A stretch of 64,000 nt of DNA from JANQPA01 sp964548175 (GTDB taxonomy: Bacteria; Bacteroidota; Bacteroidia; Chitinophagales; Saprospiraceae), in the NCBI GenBank assembly GCA_964548175.1, contig CAZJQS010000011.1, positions 1 to 64,000 of the forward strand, read 5' to 3'. The position numbers were made by a program, and so were the translations under genes. The notes under the pieces were generated by a model that was not told where the DNA came from, did no database searches, and saw nothing but the letters and a program-made list of their open reading frames with translations. This document shows positions 41,717 through 49,561 of this stretch, one piece after another (the stretch's first letter is position 1; each line of letters begins with the position of its first letter).

Positions 41717-42247
41717 TTACCAGATATTCGATAAATCCGGTGATATGGTACAATTATCCTTTAGCTCGAAGCTTTTCATATCCGGCCTGACTTCGTATTT
41801 CCCTTCCTCCTTCAGCTGATAAGTAGTTATTATTTTCTCTTCCGGATCCACTATGAGGTAATATTGGATTCCAAAGTCCTGATAAAGCTCAAACTTGGTA
41901 TGGGTATCCTTTAAACGAGTAGAAGGAGATAAGATTTCAATGACGAGTACGGGCGGAAAATCCAGGTACTGCTTGGTAATAGGATCGCAAACAATTAGGG
42001 CGTCCGGATTAACCACCGTGTTTTCTGTGATTTTGACATCAATAGGTTGATAAACCTGACAATGACAATCTTTATCTTTGAGGGCTGAACGAAATTCAGC
42101 GCCAAGGTTATTGGCTATAAACTGATGCTTTGGCGAAGGCATTGGCGACATCGCGTAAGGGATGCCTTCAATCAACTCCCAACGCCCTTCCCATTGACAA
42201 TAGTCAGTATAAGTATAATTCGGCAGTATTTTTTGTGATAAACCCAT
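41717..42247 (-). CDS. Uma2 family endonuclease-like protein (DUF820)
   Basis: Starting at the Met at 42247 (not 42262, which lies inside the -7 box), the 176-aa protein has the Uma2 pattern: YTYTDYCQWEGRWELIEGIPYAMSPMPSPKHQ, then VNPDALIVCDP, PPVLVIEILSPSTRLKDTHTKFELY and IQYYLIVDPEEK. The residues PDALIV, EIL and the Lys in DTHTKFELY form a PD-(D/E)XK-like nuclease core. Uma2 proteins are common in Bacteroidota and cyanobacteria, often in many copies, and have no proven role. It looks complete. Confidence 0.88.
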   Translation of the reverse strand: MGLSQKILPNYTYTDYCQWEGRWELIEGIPYAMSPMPSPKHQFIANNLGAEFRSALKDKDCHCQVYQPIDVKITENTVVNPDALIVCDPITKQYLDFPPVLVIEILSPSTRLKDTHTKFELYQDFGIQYYLIVDPEEKIITTYQLKEEGKYEVRPDMKSFELKDNCTISPDLSNIW

Positions 42248-42251
42248 AAAA

Positions 42252-42282
42252 CAAAAATACAATAAATTAACGGAATCCTCAA
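42252..42282 (-). promoter_or_regulatory. promoter of the Uma2 gene, possibly giving a leaderless mRNA
   Basis: On the minus strand TTG (42280-42282 complement), a 20-bp spacer and TATTTTTG (42252-42259 complement) match the Bacteroidota promoter. The expected start, a few bases downstream, coincides with the ATG at 42245-42247. Confidence 0.55.
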
Positions 42283-42287
42283 CAAGC

Positions 42288-42953
42288 CTATCGGATCAAA
42301 TCCCAGCCTTCTGCCTCACCCGTCCAGGCGCCTACGCTTAACGTACGGAAAATAAGCTCCTCATTATAAAGGGCATAGAAGCCGTTGCCGTCGTAGGCCA
42401 TGGGGGAGTAATCCAGGTAGACATTCACTTTTTCGCCGGTATCATTAAATTGTTCAATAAAATAGAAGCAAGGCTTGAGGTCGCACTCGTCAAAAATGTA
42501 CCAGCCCTTCATTTGAGCCTCCGGCGCTTCCTTTAGCTCGAAAGGCATGAAAGTGGAGCCAATATTTTTGTTGCTGAACAAGTTGGAGACGAAGTATTCT
42601 TTCGCTTTGACAAAGGCAAATCCTGATTTTTCTACACGAATATTATATTGCCAGGTTTCCTCTGGATTAGAAGTTAAGTTTTCCTTAAGCGTGAATACCA
42701 TTCCGTTTTGAGCTGTGACTTCCAGTCGGAGTGTGTCTTCCAGATAAAGTATTTCCGGGTTTTCATCATGATAAACAGAAGTGCCTTTGAATTTCTTGAA
42801 AAAGCTGACCTGGCCGACTTTCAGGTCATTAAGGCGCACACAGTTTTCACAAGATGCAGTGGTCATTGGCGTTTCCAGCGCTTCCACCTCCTGTTTTTCG
42901 CAGGCCAGGAAAAGTAATGTGCTTAGTAGGGTTACAAATGGGATCGTTCTCAT
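42288..42953 (-). CDS. hypothetical lipoprotein
   Basis: The 221-aa precursor has a lipoprotein signal (FVTLLSTLLFLACEKQ). A Cys pair ENCVRL near residue 36 follows CEKQEVEALETPMTTASC. The rest is beta-rich and acidic (TLRLEVTAQNGMVFTLKENL, YDGNGFYALYNEELIFRTL) with no recognised domain; CDLKPCFYF could form a disulfide. It is probably anchored to the periplasmic face or the cell surface. Transcription from this gene could run into the Uma2 gene 40 bp downstream. Confidence 0.65.
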   Translation of the reverse strand: MRTIPFVTLLSTLLFLACEKQEVEALETPMTTASCENCVRLNDLKVGQVSFFKKFKGTSVYHDENPEILYLEDTLRLEVTAQNGMVFTLKENLTSNPEETWQYNIRVEKSGFAFVKAKEYFVSNLFSNKNIGSTFMPFELKEAPEAQMKGWYIFDECDLKPCFYFIEQFNDTGEKVNVYLDYSPMAYDGNGFYALYNEELIFRTLSVGAWTGEAEGWDLIR

Positions 42954-43008
42954 ATCGGTTCTTTTTATTCTACAGACGGTGTGTCACTATTAAATGGTTG
43001 GGTTCTTA

Positions 43009-43070
43009 GACCTCAGAGGTCTTAAAGACCTCTGAGGTCTGGGCAAGTTTTCCACAGGACAAAAGCGGAC
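43009..43070. repeat. palindromic intergenic repeat, copy 1
   Basis: GACCTCAGAGGTCTTAAAG is followed by its reverse complement and then by GCAAGTTTTCCACAGGAC and AAAAGCGGAC. The same 60-base unit recurs at 43174-43234, 165 bp away, with three or four differences. The core is an almost perfect palindrome. Confidence 0.8.
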
Positions 43071-43173
43071 AATCATTACGAGGTCTGTGATTTTTTTAAC
43101 ACTATATAAAAAATTGATTAATAATTGATTATAAGGGGTTTTTGAAGGTTTTTTGATTTTTTTGAAAAAATCA

Positions 43174-43234
43174 ACCTCAGAGGTCTTTAAGACCTCTGAG
43201 GTCTAGGCAAGTTTTCCACAGGACAAAAGCGGAC
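43174..43234. repeat. palindromic intergenic repeat, copy 2
   Basis: The second copy of the unit at 43009 keeps the ACCTCAGAGGTC/GACCTCTGAGGT palindrome and the GGCAAGTTTTCCACAGGAC tail. The two copies fill the otherwise gene-free 311 bp (42954-43264) between a lipoprotein gene and a GH3-family gene. They are probably a dispersed Bacteroidota palindromic element; only two copies argue against CRISPR. Confidence 0.8.
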
Positions 43235-43264
43235 CCGAAATACCTGGAGGGTTACGAGTGTTAC

Positions 43265-44764
43265 TCAAAGCACAAAACCACTCAATGCATCCGCGATTTT
43301 GCGGTCGTTGGACAAACGGGGTACTTTGTTTTGGCCGCCCAGCTTGCCCTGTGTTTTCATGTACTCCCGAAAGGAGCCGGTCTTGAGGGGCCTGAGCTTC
43401 AACGGTTGCAAAATCTGCCCCTTGATCAAGTCTTCGTAGTAGATGTTTTGCCGGATCATGAGCTCGTCCACCCTGGAGGCCAGGGCTATCAAGTTCTCAG
43501 GAGCCTGATCAAATTCTACGAACCATTCGTGGTAGGGCGTTCCGCCTTCGGGTGGATTGACTTGAGGGGCGACGGTGAATTCAATGACCCTGACGTTCAT
43601 CTCCCGGGCTGCAGTAAGCATTGCCTGTTCTACCTCCTTGCCGATCACGTGTTCGCCAAAAGCGGAGATGAAGTGTTTGATCCGCCCGGTGACCAGGATG
43701 CGGTACGGGTCTTTGGATACGAATTCTATGGTATCGCCAATATTATATCCCCACAATCCGGCGTTGCTGTTGATCAGCAGGGCGTAATTCACACCTAATT
43801 CGATCTCCTTCAGAGACAAGCGCGTAGGGTGGTCATTGAAGATTTCCTCCGCCGGGACAAATTCGAAAAAGATACCGGAGTTGGCATTGAGCAGCAAGCT
43901 CTTGTCGTCCTGGCGGTCCTGGAAGGCAATGAATCCCTCCGAAGCAGGATAAGTTTCTACACTATCCAGCCTCTTGCCGACCAGGCCTTCTAGAGCAGCT
44001 CGATAAGGTTCGAAATTCACGCCGCCATAAACGAAAACGGAGTAGTTGGGAAAAAGGTCTTTAATGTATTTTTTACCGGAACGATCCAGCAGGCGCTCGT
44101 AATACGTCTGTACCCAGGGCGGAATACCGCTGATGAGGGTCATATTGGCGTTAATGGTTTCATCAACGATACGCTCAAGCTTGATTTCCCAGTCTTCGAT
44201 ACAGTTGGTTTCGTAAGAAGGGAGTTGGTTGGTGCGTAGCCAGGCAGGCACCTGGTGGTTAACGATGCCGGAAAGTCGACCGGTGGGTATACCGCCGACT
44301 TTTGTCAGCTCCGGGCTGCCTGAAAGGAAGATCATCTTTCCATCCAGCCATTTTCCCTTTCCGGTGCGGGCATAGTAATTGAACAATGCGTTGCGGGCGG
44401 TTCCGAAATGATTGGGCATGCTTTCCCTGGTCAGCGGGATGTATTTGACACCGCTGGTGGTGCCGGAGGTTTTGGCCAAATATTGGGGACGGCCTTTCCA
44501 AAGCACATCAGAGCGCCCTTCCTTGATCAGGTCGACGTAGGGGCGCAAGCCTTCGTAATCCCGAATGGGTACAAGATCGGTAAACGCTTTGTAGGAATGT
44601 ATCTTATCAAAGCTATGATCCTGTCCAAATTTGGTATGTCTGGCCGAGGATATTAAATCCCTGAATATTTTCTCCTGAGCCTTCACCGCTTCTGCAGACC
44701 ACTTTTCGATGGAGCGGGCAATGTATTTGGCGTATGGTTTGATTAGGAAAGAGCGAAATCCCAT
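43265..44764 (-). CDS. GH3 auxin-responsive promoter family protein
   Basis: This 499-aa protein belongs to the GH3 acyl-adenylase family named after plant acyl-acid amido synthetases. Motifs: LAKTSGTTSGVKYIPLT near residue 105 (ATP-binding P-loop-like), FVYGGVNFEPYR, ETYPASEGFIAFQ near residue 290 and LVTGRIKHFISAFGEHV near residue 380, the third ATP motif. Bacterial members adenylate a carboxylic acid and may join it to an amine or amino acid, but the acid is unknown. No signal peptide. It stands alone on the minus strand. Confidence 0.88.
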   Translation of the reverse strand: MGFRSFLIKPYAKYIARSIEKWSAEAVKAQEKIFRDLISSARHTKFGQDHSFDKIHSYKAFTDLVPIRDYEGLRPYVDLIKEGRSDVLWKGRPQYLAKTSGTTSGVKYIPLTRESMPNHFGTARNALFNYYARTGKGKWLDGKMIFLSGSPELTKVGGIPTGRLSGIVNHQVPAWLRTNQLPSYETNCIEDWEIKLERIVDETINANMTLISGIPPWVQTYYERLLDRSGKKYIKDLFPNYSVFVYGGVNFEPYRAALEGLVGKRLDSVETYPASEGFIAFQDRQDDKSLLLNANSGIFFEFVPAEEIFNDHPTRLSLKEIELGVNYALLINSNAGLWGYNIGDTIEFVSKDPYRILVTGRIKHFISAFGEHVIGKEVEQAMLTAAREMNVRVIEFTVAPQVNPPEGGTPYHEWFVEFDQAPENLIALASRVDELMIRQNIYYEDLIKGQILQPLKLRPLKTGSFREYMKTQGKLGGQNKVPRLSNDRKIADALSGFVL

Positions 44765-44918
44765 AATGTTGTTTTTTGGGAAAAAATAATCAAAAAATTG
44801 AATTTTTATATCATCGATTCCTAAAGGCCCAAACAGAACGCCTTAAGCATACTCCGCCTATAGAAGCTTAGCCATTCAATTTCTTTATACTCCATTCCCA
44901 ATACCCGGCACTATTTTT

Positions 44919-44926
44919 TACCTTTG
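44919..44926 (+). promoter_or_regulatory. -7 box upstream of the bTHX gene
   Basis: TACCTTTG matches TAnnTTTG and lies 38 bp before the small ribosomal protein gene. The -33 region at the right distance is only TTCC, so the call rests on the -7 box. Confidence 0.4.
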
Positions 44927-44963
44927 CCCAAGTTTTTATTTTCGAATTAAAATCACACAAAAA

Positions 44964-45092
44964 ATGGGAAAAGGAGACAAAAGGTCAAAGAAAGGAAAGC
45001 GCATCAGAGGATCCTATGGCAAATCCCGTCTTAATCCGAGCAAAGTGAAACAATTGGAAAAGGAGAAGCGCGAAAAGGCTAAAGAAAATTAA
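44964..45092 (+). CDS. 30S ribosomal protein THX-like small basic protein
   Basis: A 42-codon gene begins ATGGGAAAAGGAGACAAAAG and encodes a highly basic peptide starting MGKGDKRSKKGKRIRGSYGK. The opening MGKGDKR(S/T)KKGKI-type sequence and Ser-Tyr-Gly block are characteristic of bTHX ribosomal proteins, which stabilise the 30S head. It has an A-rich leader, a -7 box at 44919 and its own hairpin terminator right behind it, so it is a monocistronic gene. Confidence 0.85.
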   Translation: MGKGDKRSKKGKRIRGSYGKSRLNPSKVKQLEKEKREKAKEN

Positions 45093-45098
45093 AAAAAT

Positions 45099-45138
45099 AA
45101 AAAGGTAGAAAATGTGTGTAACATTTCTACCTTTTTTT
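45099..45138 (+). terminator. intrinsic terminator after bTHX
   Basis: AAAAAGGTAGAAAATGT and ACATTTCTACCTTTTTTT pair with one bulged A around GTGTA, followed by a run of seven T. Confidence 0.8.
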
Positions 45139-45407
45139 ATTTTTAATCAGATGAGATACGCATGCATATGACCGCCCGTAGAGGCGGTATTAAAAGCACC
45201 TTAATGCATGGCATTGCCGGATGAATTTTATTTTTTCCGTTCTTTTTTAAGAAAAAGTTTTCATTTTTCCTGGAAACGATTGGAAAAAGTGGATTTGGAT
45301 TAAGAAGTGGATGATGAAATCTCCTTTTGATCCAGCTTTTAAGCATAGATTATAGTAGACTTTTACTTTCCAGATGAAACCTACACTTTAAACAGGCCGA
45401 AGACAAG
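45139..45407. other. intergenic region before glgA
   Basis: No gene is seen. A small hairpin ACCGCC/GGCGGT sits at 45171-45188. No exact -33/-7 pair was found for glgA. Confidence 0.4.
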
Positions 45408-46844
45408 ATGAAAATACTTCAAATCAGTCCTGAATGTTATCCTGCAGCAAAGGCAGGAGGTTTGGGTGATGTAGTGGGAGCACTCCCTAAATACCTCGAC
45501 AGGATGGGACGTTCCACAGCTGTGATCATACCCAAATACCAGACCCGCTGGCTCAATAATCAGCAATATGCTACGGTTCACAGCGGAGCTTTTCGTTTGT
45601 ATCGAGCCATGATTCCCTTTACCATCGAAAGGGTGATGGGAGCGGAACTGGATTATCCTCTATTCGTAGCCAATATTCCGACCAAATTTGACCGCCCCGG
45701 AGTGTATCAGGCCGAAGACGGCACCAACTTCGGTGATGAGATCGAACGTTCTATTTGCTTCCAGGAAGCAGTTCTGGTATGGGTCAGGGACATGCAGGAA
45801 AGACCCGAGATCCTTCACTGTCATGATCATATGACCGGATTAGTGCCCTTTCTGATCAAACACAGCCCTGATTATAAGATGCTGTCTGGCATTTCCACGG
45901 TTTTTACCATCCATAACGGGGAATATCACGGGGCTTATTCCTGGAATAAAATGCATTTGCTGCCTTTTTTCGATGCCAACGCCCGGGGCCTGCTCGACTG
46001 GGCCAATACCATCAATCCGCTGGCTACTGCTATTAAAACTTCCTGGCGGGTGACGACCGTTTCTCCGACTTATCTGGAGGAGTTGAAAACGTCTTCCAAC
46101 GGGCTGGAAGGCTTAATTCGCAGTGAAGGGCATAAAGCATACGGCATTCTGAACGGCATCGACACTCATGTCTGGGACCCCGCTGCTGATACTTACATCG
46201 CTCATCCTTTTGCCGATGATGTACCAATATTCAAATCCGGCAATAAAGATACGCTATTGAGAACGTTCAACTTCGATAAAAAACTGCCGGTCATCACGTT
46301 TATAGGAAGATTGAGACGGGAAAAAGGAGCTGATCTCCTGCCCGGACTAATTCGCCAGGTATTGGAAAGTGGCCTTCAAGTGGCTTTTCTTATACTTGGA
46401 ACAGGTGAGTTGTCCATTCATCAGGAACTGCAATATCTCAAAGGGCGTTTTCCCGGACGTCTGGACGTAGCCCTCGAATACAATGAAGGCTTAGCGCATC
46501 AATTATATGCGGGATCGGATTTTCTCATCATGCCGTCCAGGGTAGAACCTTGTGGGTTGAACCAAATGTACGCTATGCGCTACGGTACGATACCTATCGT
46601 TCGCACCGTAGGCGGATTAAAAGATACAGTAATCGATATGGCTTCCCCCGGAGATACCGGCCGGGGTTTCCGCTTTGATCAGTTTACTGTAGGGGACGCT
46701 CATCACGCCGTCTACAGGGCCTATGAACTGTTTCAGGATAAAGAAGCATTGGCAAAAGTAAGAGCCCGGATCATGGCGGTGGATTTTTCCTGGGAGAAAT
46801 CAACTCAGGAGTATATTCAGATCTATGATCAGCTATCTAAATAA
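45408..46844 (+). CDS. glgA: glycogen synthase GlgA (GT5)
   Basis: The 478-aa protein begins MKILQISPECYPAAKAGGLGDVVGALP, with the ADP-glucose-binding KxGGL motif at residues 15-19. Other family blocks: LHCHDHMTGLVPFLI, FTIHNGEYHG, VTTVSPTYLEEL, FIGRLRREKGADLL and the C-terminal MPSRVEPCGLNQMYAMRYGTIPIV with the conserved Glu. It transfers glucose from ADP-glucose to the non-reducing end of alpha-1,4-glucan in the cytoplasm. Length fits. glgC lies 285 bp downstream on the same strand, so the two form a synthesis pair; the branching enzyme is not in the window. Confidence 0.95.
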   Translation: MKILQISPECYPAAKAGGLGDVVGALPKYLDRMGRSTAVIIPKYQTRWLNNQQYATVHSGAFRLYRAMIPFTIERVMGAELDYPLFVANIPTKFDRPGVYQAEDGTNFGDEIERSICFQEAVLVWVRDMQERPEILHCHDHMTGLVPFLIKHSPDYKMLSGISTVFTIHNGEYHGAYSWNKMHLLPFFDANARGLLDWANTINPLATAIKTSWRVTTVSPTYLEELKTSSNGLEGLIRSEGHKAYGILNGIDTHVWDPAADTYIAHPFADDVPIFKSGNKDTLLRTFNFDKKLPVITFIGRLRREKGADLLPGLIRQVLESGLQVAFLILGTGELSIHQELQYLKGRFPGRLDVALEYNEGLAHQLYAGSDFLIMPSRVEPCGLNQMYAMRYGTIPIVRTVGGLKDTVIDMASPGDTGRGFRFDQFTVGDAHHAVYRAYELFQDKEALAKVRARIMAVDFSWEKSTQEYIQIYDQLSK

Positions 46845-47129
46845 CCTAAGTTGTGATGCAACCTAGGTGTAGATGGTAAATGGTAGAAAGTAGAAAGATT
46901 TCTGGCTGAAATGGACAAATAGATACCTTTTTTGGTTGTATTTTACCTAATACCTTCTACCTTCTACTAAAGTTGCTTCGCAACAAGTCTAATATTTGAC
47001 CTCAGGGTCAAATGAAAAAGAAGATTATTAGCCGCATCTGCCCGTGTCTGACGGCAGGCAGGCCTGTTGACTTTTGAAACAACCTCTTTAGTTAAATATC
47101 ATATTTGCAGTACAAACAAATCGAACATT
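46845..47129. other. intergenic region between glgA and glgC with short inverted repeats
   Basis: Imperfectly complementary GGTAGAAAGTAGAAAG (about 46880) and CCTTCTACCTTCTAC (about 46952) could fold together. Short hairpins GTTGC-TTC-GCAAC (46972-46984) and TTTGACC-TCA-GGGTCAAA (46995-47011) follow. CATATTTG, one base off the -7 consensus, lies at about 47099-47106. No gene is seen. Confidence 0.4.
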
Positions 47130-48416
47130 ATGGTCATCAACATGAGTACAATTTCCCTTATCCTAGGAGGCGGGGTCGGATCGCGCCTGTATCCATTAAC
47201 GAGTCAACGTTCCAAACCGGCCGTTCCCATCGGCGGTAAATACCGCTTAATCGACATTCCCATCTCGAATTGTCTGAACTCGGGGCTGAAACGCATGTTT
47301 GTACTAACGCAGTTCAATTCTACCTCGCTAAATACCCACATCAAAAATACTTATCACTTCGATAGCTTTACCCGCGGCTTTGTAGATATCCTTGCTGCCG
47401 AACAAACACATACTTCCGATAAGTGGTTTCAGGGCACCGCAGATGCCGTGCGCCAGTCCATGCATCACCTGGTCAATCACAAATACGAATACATCCTCAT
47501 TCTTTCCGGTGATCAGTTGTATCAGATGAATTTTCAGGAACTTGGTAACTTCCATTACAAAAAGGACGCGGATCTGACCATCGCCACCATCCCGGTAGTT
47601 GCAAAAGATGCTCCGGGATTCGGTATCATGAAGGTGAATGAAAACAGCTTCATCGAAAGCTTCACCGAAAAACCTGCCTTGGACGAACTGGGTCCGTGGG
47701 AGTCTCCTGTGGAAGAAAAATATGCCAAAGAAGGAAAAGTCTACCTGGCTTCGATGGGGATTTATATTTTTAAGGCGGACTTTCTGGAAAAATTATTCAG
47801 AGACTACCCGGATGCGACCGATTTCGGCAAGGAGATCATTCCGGCGGCTATTAAAGGAGGCTACAAAGTAGCCAGCTTTCCCTTCGGAGGCTATTGGACG
47901 GATATCGGAACCATCGCTTCCTTTTTCGAAGCCAATATTGCGCTGTCAAAAGATATTCCTGAATTCAATTTGTTCGATGCCGGCAATCCGGTCTACACCC
48001 GTCCGCGGATGCTGGCGCCTTCTAAAGTTTTCGGCACCACGCTCCAGGATTCAGTGCTGGCTGAAGGAAGCATCATCCACGCCAAAAAGATCGAAAACTC
48101 CATTGTCGGTATCCGCTCTCGTATCGGTAAAGGAACAGAGATCATCGATTCCATCGTGATGGGTAATGATTACTACGAAACGATCGAAGAAATCGAGAAT
48201 CGCGACGATGCGCCGATGGGTATAGGCGAAAATTGCTTCATCAAAAACGCTATCGTTGATAAAGATTGCCGGGTAGGTGATAACGTGACCATCATCGGGG
48301 GAGAAGATCTGGAGGATGCTGAATCCGACACCTACTGTATTCGCGATGGCATTATCGTATTGAAAAAGAAGTGCTTTATTCCCGATAATACCGTTATCGG
48401 TAAAGAAAAAGAATAA
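47130..48416 (+). CDS. glgC: glucose-1-phosphate adenylyltransferase GlgC
   Basis: Starting at the ATG at 47130 (47142 is also possible; the TTG at 47067 is not credible), the protein has about 428 aa. It opens with the nucleotidyltransferase signature ISLILGGGVGSRLYPLTSQR, then SKPAVPIGGKYRLIDIPISN. QGTADAVRQ, LSGDQLYQMNF and SMGIYIFK are further ADP-glucose pyrophosphorylase blocks, and the C-terminal third is a left-handed beta helix (IRSRIGKGTEI, ENCFIKNAIVDKDCRVG). It makes ADP-glucose, the first committed step of glycogen synthesis. A strong terminator follows. Confidence 0.95.
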   Translation: MVINMSTISLILGGGVGSRLYPLTSQRSKPAVPIGGKYRLIDIPISNCLNSGLKRMFVLTQFNSTSLNTHIKNTYHFDSFTRGFVDILAAEQTHTSDKWFQGTADAVRQSMHHLVNHKYEYILILSGDQLYQMNFQELGNFHYKKDADLTIATIPVVAKDAPGFGIMKVNENSFIESFTEKPALDELGPWESPVEEKYAKEGKVYLASMGIYIFKADFLEKLFRDYPDATDFGKEIIPAAIKGGYKVASFPFGGYWTDIGTIASFFEANIALSKDIPEFNLFDAGNPVYTRPRMLAPSKVFGTTLQDSVLAEGSIIHAKKIENSIVGIRSRIGKGTEIIDSIVMGNDYYETIEEIENRDDAPMGIGENCFIKNAIVDKDCRVGDNVTIIGGEDLEDAESDTYCIRDGIIVLKKKCFIPDNTVIGKEKE

Positions 48417-48450
48417 AAAAAAGCCCCCGCAGCTGCGGGGGCTTTTTTTT
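48415..48450. terminator. bidirectional terminator between glgC and the TonB-domain gene
   Basis: AAGCCCCCGCAG/CTGCGGGGGCTT at 48421-48444 is a perfect palindrome flanked by an A run and a T run, so it can end transcription from both convergent genes. Confidence 0.9.
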
Positions 48451-49528
48451 ATTCTTTTTTGCAAATTACAGGCAGTATCCCTTTAAACCAGTCGATCAGA
48501 GCGATCTCCTGTGCTTTGGTCAAGTCTTCACAAGCCTCCGGATATTGCTGCATATCCAAATAGGCTTGTCCACGCATTAACCTGAAACTTCCATTTTCGG
48601 GAAACAAATCCACAGCCTGACTCAGCAAGCCGATGCCTTCTTCGGTGTTTCCTTCATTAAAAGCCGCTACCCCGTCATTCGCGAGTTGGAGCGCTTTTTC
48701 GTAATCGCTGACAATGGCTTTGCAATGTTCCGCTTGAGGTGTAAAGTTCAAAGTCAGGTCAAAAGCCGCCGGTACATTTCTGCCCTGATAAGTGGCCGGT
48801 TTCCATTTGCCAATAGTAGAGGTCACTACATCCGATACGGCCGACCAGAAGTCGAAGCCGAGATTGTTGTAGTCAGTCAGGTTCAGTACTTTAACGACAC
48901 CGTCAGGATTCACCAGTATCTGAACATCAAAAGCGCCGACGAGGCAGCTGTCGTTCGCGATCTTAGGATATTCAAGCCGCTCGTTGATGAACTCGATCAA
49001 AGCCTGGTCGCCTCCTTCTTCAAATTCAAGTGGTGTGTCCAGCTTGGTGTAGACACTGTCGCCGTCTACAAGTGTATAAGGAGGGGCTTCTTGTAACTCA
49101 AATTTGACCGGAAGCGTGTAACGGGTCCGCACTACTGCTCCTTTGTTTTTTCCGGGCACCCATTTGACGGATGCTTCATTCATCAGCTGAATGACGTCAA
49201 GCACCGCTTGTCCGCAGCCGCCGCCTATGTCTCTGAGTACTTTCAAATTCGTCAGGCTGCCGTCTTTTTCCACTACAAAAGACACCACTACCTGACCCTC
49301 GTTGCCGTTCTGGCGGGCTTCCAAAGGATAGGCCACGTTGCGATAAACAAAAGCCAATAGTGTCTGCTGGGCGCATTGCTGCTTTACAGCCAGGGTCGTG
49401 TCAAGCTTTTCACACGCCGGAAAGCGCGGTGGTTCTTCGGCTACTACATAGATCGTCGTGTCGTTTTCCTGGGCCTTCAGGCTGGTAAAAGCAAAAAAGG
49501 CCAGCAAGAAAATAAGGTAGCTTCTCAT
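48449..49528 (-). CDS. TonB C-terminal domain and TPR protein, secreted
   Basis: The 359-aa precursor has a signal peptide (MRSYLIFLLAFFAFTSLKAQ). Residues about 30-150 form a TonB C-terminal-like domain (ACEKLDTTLAVKQQCAQQTLLAFVYRNVAYPLEARQNGNEGQVVVSFVV). A second, weaker copy lies at about 175-265 (LIEFINERLEYPKIANDSCLVG, VQILVNPDGVVKVLNL). The end has TPR-like helices (ALQLANDGVAAFNEGNTEEGIGLLSQAVDLFPEN). It lacks the membrane anchor and Pro-rich arm of a true TonB, so it is probably a periplasmic scaffold. It lies 33 bp after the M19 dipeptidase gene, likely in one operon. Confidence 0.78.
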   Translation of the reverse strand: MRSYLIFLLAFFAFTSLKAQENDTTIYVVAEEPPRFPACEKLDTTLAVKQQCAQQTLLAFVYRNVAYPLEARQNGNEGQVVVSFVVEKDGSLTNLKVLRDIGGGCGQAVLDVIQLMNEASVKWVPGKNKGAVVRTRYTLPVKFELQEAPPYTLVDGDSVYTKLDTPLEFEEGGDQALIEFINERLEYPKIANDSCLVGAFDVQILVNPDGVVKVLNLTDYNNLGFDFWSAVSDVVTSTIGKWKPATYQGRNVPAAFDLTLNFTPQAEHCKAIVSDYEKALQLANDGVAAFNEGNTEEGIGLLSQAVDLFPENGSFRLMRGQAYLDMQQYPEACEDLTKAQEIALIDWFKGILPVICKKE

Positions 49529-49561
49529 TGTTATTGGTTTATTTTTTTATTAGTTCATTTT

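Noticed and set aside
43009..43234. Possible minimal CRISPR array
   Set aside because: Only two units, internally palindromic, with one long spacer and no cas genes.
47067..47129. Extended GlgC N-terminus from a TTG at 47067
   Set aside because: The added residues do not resemble GlgC, whose conserved sequence starts at the ATG at 47130 or 47142.
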